From: CAYNKA01 sp964397655 | GTDB lineage: Bacteria > Spirochaetota > Spirochaetia > DTKZ01 | Assembly (NCBI GenBank): GCA_964397655.1 | Contig: CAYNKA010000004.1 | Coordinates: 1-64,000 of the forward strand | Direction: 5' to 3' | DNA: 64,000 nucleotides | Position numbers and translations under genes: made by a program | Notes under the pieces: generated by a model | Seen by the model: the letters and a program-made list of their open reading frames with translations, nothing else | Told to the model about the DNA's origin: nothing | The model's database searches: none | Shown here: one piece after another, positions 58,002 through 64,000 of the stretch | Layout: each line of letters starts with the position of its first letter | Position numbering within the stretch: position 1 is the stretch's first letter

Positions 58002-59042
58002 TCATTCCGTCGGCGCGAGCCTGAAGGTCTCGTCGGTCATCTCGAAGACGTCCTTCAGTCCCTTCGTGACGTGGACGACGTCCCCCTCCGTGATGAAGGC
58101 GGCCTCTACGCCGTCGAGGCTCTCCGCCAGGGCGAGGCCTCGTTCGAGGCCGAGCGAGAAGAGAGCGGTCGAGAGCGCGTCCGCCGAGGTCGAGTCACGA
58201 GCGATCACCGTGACGCTCGTGAGACCGTTGCTCACCGGATATCCGTTTTTCGTGTCGAGGATGTGATGGTAGCGCCTGCCGTCGGATCCGATGAAGAACC
58301 GCTCGTAGATGCCCGAGGTCACCACCGCGAGATCCTCGGCCTGTACTATGCCGATGTACTTCCCGCGGCTCTTGTCCGGATTCTGCACGCCGATTCTCCA
58401 GGGTCTGTTCCCGGGGTGGCTCCCGAGGACGAATATGTTTCCTCCGAGGTCGATGATCGCCTTGCCGACGCCGTTTTCCCTGAGCACGCGCGCCGCCTCG
58501 TCGGCAGCCCAGCCCTTGGCTATGGCTCCCAGATCGAGGGCCATGCCCGCCTCGGTGAGGAAAACCGATCGGTCAGCTTCGGACAGTTTCACCTTGCGGT
58601 AATCCACGGCCTTGAGCGCGGCGGCGATCTCCTCCGGCTTCGGCAGGCGGGCCCTTTCCGTCCCAATGCCCCACAGGCCGACGACGGGCCCGATCGACGG
58701 ATCGAAGGCGCCTCCGCTCAGGGCCGCGAATTTCAGGGCGGTCGCAACGACCTTGTAGGTCTCCTCGGATACCGCCACCGGAGACTTCCCCGCGTTTCCG
58801 TTGATCGCGCTCACTTCGCTCGATTCGAGGTTCACGCTCATGCGTTCCTCGATCTCCTTGATTCTCCTGAAAACCTTGTCGAGGGTCTTCGTCGAAGGGT
58901 TGTCGTGGATGGTTACGCCGCAGGTCGTTCCCAGGAGGAATTCGATGCGGGATTCGGGCGTTTTTTTTCCGTTCGAGCAGGAAAGGACGAGGAGCGGAAG
59001 GATGAAAACAAGGAAAAGGCGGGCCGGAAGACGGAGGCTCAT
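58002..59042 (-). CDS. apbE: ApbE flavin transferase lipoprotein
   Basis: The 346-residue product covalently attaches FMN from FAD to Thr of FMN-binding proteins. It starts at ATG 59042, which puts a lipobox (L-V-L-S-C) at the right distance; earlier in-frame starts would give an overlong N-terminus. Motifs: M-S-V-N-L-E-S-S-E-V-S-A-I-N, F-D-P-S-I-G-P-V-V, L-D-L-G-A-I-A-K-G-W-A, H-H-I-L-D-T-K-N-G-Y-P and D-S-T-S-A-D-A-L-S-T-A. It faces the FMN-binding protein gene tail to tail, with the terminator at 57934-57970 between them, and its substrate is almost certainly that protein. Confidence 0.94.
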   Translation of the reverse strand: MSLRLPARLFLVFILPLLVLSCSNGKKTPESRIEFLLGTTCGVTIHDNPSTKTLDKVFRRIKEIEERMSVNLESSEVSAINGNAGKSPVAVSEETYKVVATALKFAALSGGAFDPSIGPVVGLWGIGTERARLPKPEEIAAALKAVDYRKVKLSEADRSVFLTEAGMALDLGAIAKGWAADEAARVLRENGVGKAIIDLGGNIFVLGSHPGNRPWRIGVQNPDKSRGKYIGIVQAEDLAVVTSGIYERFFIGSDGRRYHHILDTKNGYPVSNGLTSVTVIARDSTSADALSTALFSLGLERGLALAESLDGVEAAFITEGDVVHVTKGLKDVFEMTDETFRLAPTE

Positions 59043-59171
59043 GGTGTCAGGTTGTATCACGAACGAGGCAGGAGCTTCAATCTCGGAATGCGCGTTCATG
59101 GGCATTGCTTACCTTCACATTCAGGAAAAAATATATTATTATTTATCAAGCTTTTCAAAATTGTTGTCTTG

Positions 59172-59253
59172 GACCGAGGCGATTTTCAAAAATCCCGATA
59201 ATGAATGGATTGGGAACCTTCGCCCGGCTCAATACGGTGATTTTTGAAAACGC
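59172..59253 (-). repeat. Palindromic intergenic repeat, copy 2 (between apbE and ndh2)
   Basis: Arms 59179-59194 and 59239-59253 form a stem of about 14-15 bp with one bulge. It matches the copy at 11884-11983 in the left arm (19 of 19), the spacing and several loop bases (CGATA; GCCY-GRCYC). The arms differ from copy 1 at matching positions on both sides (AAAACC/GGTTTT there, AAAAATC/GATTTTT here), so pairing is preserved. As with copy 1, it reads toward a minus-strand gene (apbE). Confidence 0.72.
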
Positions 59254-59329
59254 AGCATATATCAGGTATTTCATATGCGGTGCAGTTCGATCCTGAAAAA
59301 CTCTTTTTTCAAGCGTTAAGGAGACTCTC

Positions 59330-61405
59330 ATGGGAGATAAAACGAGAATCGTCGTCCTCGGCGGCGGATACGGCGGTGTACAGGCGCTCAAGAAAATGTA
59401 CAAGAATCTCAAGGGCAACCGAGACGTCGAATTCACCTTGATCGACAGGAATCCCTATCACACCCTCATGACGGAACTTCATGAAGTCGCGGGCTCGAGG
59501 GTGGAGCCCGAATCGGTACAGATCAGCTTCCAGAGAATCTTCGGCGGGACGCGAATCAGGCTGGTCACCGACACGATCAAGAACATCGATTTCGAGGCGA
59601 AAAAACTCATATCGCCGACGAACAAGTACGACTACGACTATCTCGTCATCAGCGCGGGAGGAGACCCCGAGTTCTTCGGCATCGAAGGCATCCAGGAGAA
59701 CTCGTTCACGCTCTGGTCGCTCGAGGACGCCATGAGGATCCGGGTCCATGTGGAGGAATGCTTCCGAAAGGCCGCTTGCGAAGCCGATCCGGACGAGCGG
59801 AAGAGGCTCCTCACCTTCATCATCGCGGGCGCGGGTTTCACCGGCGTGGAACTCGCGGGCGAGCTCGCGGAACGGCGGAAGGTCCTCTGCCGGCGGTACC
59901 ACATAGACGAACGGGAAGTGAGGATCGTGATCGTCGAGGCGATCGCTAAGGTCCTCTCGATGCTCACCGACAGCCTCCGGGAGAAGTCCGAGAAATGCAT
60001 GCGGAGGCTCGGAATCGAGGTCTACCTCAACGCCCCGATATCCAGCGCCGAGCCGGGCGCCATCGTCATCAAGGGCGAGAAGAGGATGGAAGCCGAGACC
60101 ATCGTGTGGACCTGCGGCATCCACGGTTCCGAACTCACCGCCGATCTCGGGCTCACCAAGGGACAGGAGGCGCGAGGGCAGTGCTCCTTCGCTTCGTGGG
60201 AGGAAGGGATCCACGGGATGAGCGGCTGCCGCTTCGACGAGGACGAGAAGTACGTCGTCGGCAAGCGGGGAAGGATTCTCGTGAACGAACTCATGCAATC
60301 CGTGGACCACAAGAACGTGTTCCTCGCGGGGGACATCATCTGGTTCCTCGAGAACGGAAAAGTGCTTCCCCAGATCGTGGAAACGGCCATCCAGACCGGC
60401 GACTGCGTCGCCGACAACATCGTCGCCGAGATCCGGGGAACGGGCGAGTACAAGAAATTCAAATCCAACTACCACGGATTCATGGTTTCCATCGGCAGCA
60501 AGTACGCGGTATCCAACGCCGGCGGCTTCGAGTCCTCGGGTTTCGTCGCCATGGCGCTGAAGCACCTCGTGAACCTCCATTACCTCTGGGGCCTCGCGGG
60601 TCTGAACGCGGTATGGGGTTACCTCAAGCACGAGTTCTTCGACATGAAGGACGGACGGTCCTTCCTCGGGAGCCATCTCGCCGCCAAGATTCCGGCCTAC
60701 TGGGTGCTTCCCCTCAGGCTCTTCCTCGGCGCCAAGTGGTTCCTCGAGGGCGTCAAGAAGGTCGGCGAGGGCTGGCTCATGCCCGGCAAAGGCGGCATCT
60801 TCAACGTCGATCCCGCCAACATCAGGATCCCCGGCGTCGTCTTCGCCGACGGAGGGACGGCGGCCAGCGCCGCCGCGGAGAAGACCGCGGAAGCCGCCGG
60901 GACCGCGGCCCAGGCTGCCGTAGCCGCCGCGAGCGGCACGTCCGAGGCGGCCGCGGCTGCCGCGAATCACGCGACCGACGCGGTGACCGCCGCTTCCGCG
61001 GCGGGAGGCGAAGCCGCGAATCAGGCCCTCATCTCGACCTCGAACTTCCTCTACAAGATCTACGAGTGGTTCGCACAGAACGTCATCGGCATCCATCCAA
61101 CCGTCGCATTCATGATGCAGGTCGGTCTCGTGCTCACCGAGATCGGCATCGGCCTCGCCCTCATGACAGGCACCTTCACCTTCCTCGCCGCCGTCGCCTC
61201 GATCGGGCTCGCGGGAATGTTCATCGTCTCCGCGATGGGCGGGCCCGAGCTGCTCTGGTACATCTCGGCCGCGATCGCCCTGCTCGGCGGCGCCGGAAAG
61301 GGCTTCGGTCTCGACCACTGGATCATGAAGTGGATCAAGGGTTTCTGGAACGGACTCGGAATCGTGAAGCGGACCCACCTCTACATCGGAGAGCCGAGGG
61401 ATTGA
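59330..61405 (+). CDS. Type II NADH dehydrogenase with DoxX-like membrane tail (Ndh2)
   Basis: The 691-residue product has the FAD-binding G-G-G-Y-G-G at residues about 10-15, an NADH-binding I-A-G-A-G-F-T-G-V-E-L-A-G and V-F-L-A-G-D, typical of NDH-2. After residue about 450 a DoxX-like part begins (L-F-L-G-A-K-W-F-L-E-G-V-K-K), interrupted by an Ala-rich low-complexity linker (about 505-565), then three hydrophobic helices. Listeria Ndh2 has a similar C-terminal membrane extension. It would pass electrons from NADH to the quinone pool of the electron-transfer system. AAGGAG lies 8 nt before the ATG. Confidence 0.92.
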   Translation: MGDKTRIVVLGGGYGGVQALKKMYKNLKGNRDVEFTLIDRNPYHTLMTELHEVAGSRVEPESVQISFQRIFGGTRIRLVTDTIKNIDFEAKKLISPTNKYDYDYLVISAGGDPEFFGIEGIQENSFTLWSLEDAMRIRVHVEECFRKAACEADPDERKRLLTFIIAGAGFTGVELAGELAERRKVLCRRYHIDEREVRIVIVEAIAKVLSMLTDSLREKSEKCMRRLGIEVYLNAPISSAEPGAIVIKGEKRMEAETIVWTCGIHGSELTADLGLTKGQEARGQCSFASWEEGIHGMSGCRFDEDEKYVVGKRGRILVNELMQSVDHKNVFLAGDIIWFLENGKVLPQIVETAIQTGDCVADNIVAEIRGTGEYKKFKSNYHGFMVSIGSKYAVSNAGGFESSGFVAMALKHLVNLHYLWGLAGLNAVWGYLKHEFFDMKDGRSFLGSHLAAKIPAYWVLPLRLFLGAKWFLEGVKKVGEGWLMPGKGGIFNVDPANIRIPGVVFADGGTAASAAAEKTAEAAGTAAQAAVAAASGTSEAAAAAANHATDAVTAASAAGGEAANQALISTSNFLYKIYEWFAQNVIGIHPTVAFMMQVGLVLTEIGIGLALMTGTFTFLAAVASIGLAGMFIVSAMGGPELLWYISAAIALLGGAGKGFGLDHWIMKWIKGFWNGLGIVKRTHLYIGEPRD

Positions 61406-61427
61406 CGCTTGCATCCCGGAACGAAAA

Positions 61428-61457
61428 GGCGGCCCTGCGATAGGCCGCCGTCTTTTT
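61428..61457 (+). terminator. Terminator after ndh2
   Basis: GGCGGCC (61428-61434) and GGCCGCC (61443-61449) flank an 8-nt loop, followed by GTCTTTTT. Confidence 0.8.
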
Positions 61458-61485
61458 CGTCGCGGCGCGCGGCGAAGGCGGCTTC

Positions 61486-62481
61486 ATGAGGAGCTATTGG
61501 GAACCCTATCCTCACATTCAGCGCGACCTCGATAAGGTTCGGGACATCATCGGGAAGAGTCTCACCGCCCGCGACAGCCGGCTTTCCGAGGCCTTGAAGA
61601 AGATCGTCTCGCGCAACGGCAAGATGCTTCGCCCGGCCTTCGTCCTGCTCGCGGCGCGGATGAAGCCCTACCGCGGCGGGGAATTCCCGCCCGGCAAGGA
61701 ACTTCCGGCGAAGCTGTACCGCATCGCGGCCGCGATCGAGATTCTCCACATGGCGACGCTCGTCCACGACGACGTCATCGACCGCGCCGATACGAGGAGG
61801 GGAGAGCCGTCCGTGAACGCGGAATACGGCAACCGTCGGGCCATCCTCCTCGGCGACTACCTGTTCAGCCTCTGCTTCTCCCTCGTGGCGGACGACGCGA
61901 CCATGCAGAACGCCCGGCTCCTCGCTCGGGGAGTGGGGGCGATCTGCGCGAGCGAAATCTCGCAGTCCAGGCGCTTCGATCCCGCGACGCTCTCGGTCCG
62001 CGACTACCTCCACAGGATCATCGGAAAGACCGCGGTCCTCTTCTCCCTGAGTTTCCACGTCGGCGCCTCGGAGAACGGGCTGTCCCCGTCGTTGTGCACC
62101 GCGCTCAGGCGGATCGGCTACAACATAGGCATGAGCTTCCAGATCGTCGACGACCTCCTCGATTATCTGGGAGACTCGGTCGAACTCGGAAAGCCCGCGG
62201 GAGGCGACCTGCGCGAGGGGATCTATACGCTGCCGCTGATCCACGCCTATCACCGGAACCCCGCCCTCGGCGGCATGCTCCGGGCGGAGAGTCTCGCGAG
62301 CGAGGATGGATTCGCGAAGGCGAGGGAGACCATCGAACGGGCCGGAGGCTTCGACCGCGCGCGCGAAGAAGCCTCGCGGTACAGCGCCCGCGCGCTCAGG
62401 GAGGCGGAAAGGCTTCCCGCTTCGGAGAACCGGAGGGTGCTGACCGAGGTGATCGGCGCGCTCAGGAACCGGAAATTCTGA
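61486..62481 (+). CDS. Polyprenyl diphosphate synthase
   Basis: The 331-residue product has K-M-L-R-P-A-F, the first Asp-rich motif (D-D-V-I-D with R-A-D-T-R-R-G), the second (D-D-L-L-D) and G-K-P-A-G-G-D-L-R-E-G. It is a long-chain trans-prenyl synthase, probably making the side chain of menaquinone or demethylmenaquinone; Listeria DmkB plays this role in the same type of locus. It ends convergent with the next gene, overlapping by 20 bp. Confidence 0.92.
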   Translation: MRSYWEPYPHIQRDLDKVRDIIGKSLTARDSRLSEALKKIVSRNGKMLRPAFVLLAARMKPYRGGEFPPGKELPAKLYRIAAAIEILHMATLVHDDVIDRADTRRGEPSVNAEYGNRRAILLGDYLFSLCFSLVADDATMQNARLLARGVGAICASEISQSRRFDPATLSVRDYLHRIIGKTAVLFSLSFHVGASENGLSPSLCTALRRIGYNIGMSFQIVDDLLDYLGDSVELGKPAGGDLREGIYTLPLIHAYHRNPALGGMLRAESLASEDGFAKARETIERAGGFDRAREEASRYSARALREAERLPASENRRVLTEVIGALRNRKF

Positions 62482-63148
62482 GCTTCCAGAGCCTGCCGTA
62501 GGCGTTGTAGAGCTGTCCGGACAGCCAGTGCTCTGGCCGCGGCTTCCCGGCTTCCCTGATGCGGATGGGCGAGTTCAGGAGCGTGTTCTTCCCGTTCCTC
62601 GTGATCTCGTGCGTGTCGGGAAGGTCGAGATTCATGGCCTCCACCACGATGCCCCTCGTCACGTGATGATGCAGATAGTAGACGGTGCCGTCCTCCCCGA
62701 TGCGGACCACGATTCCCGCGTGCGTGAGCTCGTCGTTCCATTTCCCGTCCCTGTTCCTATCGTAGGTGTTGTCCCAGAAAAGAACGTCTCCGGGAAGCGG
62801 AGTCGGCGAGTTCGAGAGGAGGGCCTTGTCCTCGGCCATGCGGTAGAGCCTGAGGACGCCGTTCCCCGGGTAGCGGGCGAAGTCCTTCCTGAGGTCGTGC
62901 CCCGCGAGGTAGTAGGCCGCGAGCACGGTTCCCGTGCAGTCGAAGGGAAAGGTGTTGCCTTCGAACGAGAGCTTGGATTTTCCCTGAAGCGATTCAGCCG
63001 CCTTGACGAGCCGCCGCTGCAGCTCCGTGATCTCGGGCGAAGTCGAGTCCAAGGCGGTGCCGGGCTTCGTCGCGGGCTTGTCGCCCTGGAAAAGGGAACA
63101 GGAGGCGAGGACGATCGCGGCGATTCCGAGCAACGGCATGCGCATCAT
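62462..63148 (-). CDS. NlpC/P60-like lipoprotein
   Basis: The product has about 228 residues from ATG 63148; the exact start among three nearby Met is uncertain. A lipobox (V-L-A-S-C) gives a lipoprotein. Catalytic candidates are Cys in F-P-F-D-C-T-G and His in L-T-H-A-G-I-V, followed by a His run, with P-G-D-V-L-F-W-D between, the NlpC/P60 order. It would cleave peptidoglycan peptides in the periplasm. Confidence 0.75.
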   Translation of the reverse strand: MMRMPLLGIAAIVLASCSLFQGDKPATKPGTALDSTSPEITELQRRLVKAAESLQGKSKLSFEGNTFPFDCTGTVLAAYYLAGHDLRKDFARYPGNGVLRLYRMAEDKALLSNSPTPLPGDVLFWDNTYDRNRDGKWNDELTHAGIVVRIGEDGTVYYLHHHVTRGIVVEAMNLDLPDTHEITRNGKNTLLNSPIRIREAGKPRPEHWLSGQLYNAYGRLWKLRISGS

Positions 63149-63191
63149 GATCCGGCCACTGTACCCCGAAACGGGGAGCCGCGCCAATCCG

Positions 63192-63779
63192 TCACGATTT
63201 TCTCCCCGTGCCCACGAAGTAGGTCTCGAAGGATTCGCTTCGGCAGGCCTGCGGCTTGAACGCTCTGCAGGACGAGAAGAGCCTCCGCATGGAGTCCAGG
63301 AGCCGCTTCTGGTCCGTTCCCTGGAAGATCTTCACGACGCAGGAGCCGCCCGGCCTGAGGAGCCTTTCCGCGAGGCGGATGACCTCCTCGACGATCGCCT
63401 CCGACCTCGCGGTGTCCACGGTCCGGTTGCCCGTGGTCGAGGGGGCCGCGTCGCTCACCACCGCGTCGTAGGGGCCGTTCTCCTCGAGGAAGGCGATCGT
63501 TTCCGCGTCCGTGACGTCGCCCTGGCGGAAGGTCAGGTTCTCGGGATGGCCCCCCGCGTCGAGAGGCTTGAGGTCCACCGCGACGACGCGGCCCCGGCCC
63601 TTCAGGCAGCGCAGGACGAAGAGGGTCCAGCTTCCGGGCGAAGCCCCTACGTCCAGGATCCTGCCCTCTTTGGGAATGACCGAGAATTTCTCCTGGATTT
63701 CCTTCAGCTTGTACACGGAGCGGGCGGGGTAGCCTTCCTTCTTCGCCCGGAGTGACCAATGGTCGAGTCGGTCGCGCAT
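63192..63779 (-). CDS. rlmE: 23S rRNA 2'-O-ribose methyltransferase RlmE
   Basis: The 195-residue product starts at ATG 63779. The FtsJ/RrmJ catalytic tetrad K-D-K-E is visible: Lys in R-S-V-Y-K-L, Asp in S-D-A-A-P-S, Lys in V-V-K-I-F-Q-G and Glu in E-S-F-E-T-Y-F. SAM motif L-D-V-G-A-S-P-G-S-W. It methylates U2552 of 23S rRNA in E. coli. An in-frame extension upstream is not conserved-looking. Confidence 0.95.
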   Translation of the reverse strand: MRDRLDHWSLRAKKEGYPARSVYKLKEIQEKFSVIPKEGRILDVGASPGSWTLFVLRCLKGRGRVVAVDLKPLDAGGHPENLTFRQGDVTDAETIAFLEENGPYDAVVSDAAPSTTGNRTVDTARSEAIVEEVIRLAERLLRPGGSCVVKIFQGTDQKRLLDSMRRLFSSCRAFKPQACRSESFETYFVGTGRKS

Positions 63780-63871
63780 GGGGGCAGTATAGCAGAAGGA
63801 AGCCGCTCGGCGGAATCGGGAAGGACCTTGTCGAGAAGACCTGGGAACTCGACCTTTAGTTCCCGTCAAGG

Positions 63872-63900
63872 TTGACTCCACGGTGCAAAGATCGTACCTT
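63872..63900 (+). promoter_or_regulatory. Promoter of the window-end gene
   Basis: TTGACT (63872-63877), 17-bp spacer and TACCTT (63895-63900). The ATG at 63907 is 6 bp past the -10 box, predicting a leaderless transcript. Confidence 0.55.
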
Positions 63901-63906
63901 GAAGGC

Positions 63907-64000
63907 ATGAAAATTCTCCCCTTCATCCGCAGGCCGCTCAGATACGAGTATTTCAACGCGACCCTCATCCTCATAGGGGTCAACGTGCTCTTCTTCCTTT
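63907..64000 (+). CDS. Probable rhomboid-family protease, N-terminal fragment
   Basis: Only 31 codons are in the window: M-K-I-L-P-F-I-R-R-P-L-R-Y-E-Y-F-N-A-T, then I-L-I-G-V-N-V-L-F-F-L. A basic N-terminus with R-P-x-x-Y-x-Y-x-N followed by a first helix with G-x-N-V-L-x-F-L is typical of small bacterial rhomboids. The rest lies beyond the window. Confidence 0.5.
   Translation, partial: MKILPFIRRPLRYEYFNATLILIGVNVLFFL

Noticed and set aside
59309..61414. 701-codon minus-strand open frame antisense to ndh2
   Set aside because: No domain; the plus strand carries the complete NDH-2 motifs.

Overview
Source. A GC-rich (roughly 60-65% by eye) bacterial chromosome segment, most likely from a spirochaete of the Treponema/Spirochaeta group. 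The pointers are HPr and HPr kinase next to rpoN, an NtrY/NtrX pair and Lpt genes; scattered chemotaxis genes (cheR, cheB, cheW); and a lipoprotein with InlB-type and SBBP repeats. The phylum call is an inference; nothing here fixes the genus. Non-ATG starts (GTG, TTG, probably one CTG), 4-bp stop/start overlaps and promoters placed only a few bases from the start codon are common.

Layout. 1-3475 (minus): a TPR protein cut by the window edge and a secreted LamG/fibronectin-III protein. 3490-5304: uvrC. 5301-17480 (minus): a long run, read pyrG-lptC-lptA-lptB-rpoN-hpf-hprK-ptsH-DUF4390-ntrY-ntrX-lexA-holA, joining LPS-type export, sigma-54 and a sigma-54 activator, HPr regulation, SOS control and a clamp-loader subunit. 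17532-22154: a DUF151 nuclease-like protein, cheR-cheB, RseC-like, a YmdB-like phosphodiesterase with altered metal ligands, a small heat-shock protein and a 37-residue hydrophobic ORF. 22315-28650: tRNA-Leu(CAG) holding a 6,248-bp-period integrative element bounded by 56-bp direct repeats. The element carries a tyrosine integrase, an HUH rolling-circle Rep, an Xis-like protein, an RHH-like protein and an AT-rich restriction-modification-Vsr cassette. 28651-35000: a structured intergenic stretch, a seven-repeat SBBP lipoprotein, DUF72, a small basic protein, aroK, an M23 lipoprotein and gamma-glutamyltransferase. 35038-40476 (minus): a complete dipeptide ABC transporter. 40738-44106: tatA-tatC, a Tat-exported DUF362 protein and a NapH-NapG-like fusion polyferredoxin. 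44147-50003: two dehydrogenases, a DEAD-box helicase, an ABC-F ATPase and cheW. 50121-55875: a methyltransferase, a Crp/Fnr regulator and a uronate-type sugar operon. 55988-62481: a flavin-based extracytosolic electron-transfer locus (EetA-like, EetB-like, EcfT-like membrane protein, FMN-binding protein, ApbE, Ndh2, polyprenyl synthase). 62462-64000: an NlpC/P60 lipoprotein, rlmE and the start of a probable rhomboid protease.

Working together. Two redox modules stand out. The 56-62 kb locus has nearly all parts of the Listeria-type flavin electron-transfer pathway: NADH dehydrogenase, quinone side chain synthesis, ApbE flavinylation and a secreted FMN carrier. The 41-44 kb operon pairs a private Tat translocase with two redox-type candidate substrates, one of them a membrane polyferredoxin with a Tat-like segment inside the chain. 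A palindromic repeat present twice (upstream of hprK and upstream of apbE) has covarying stems and may be a regulatory RNA or a small mobile repeat.
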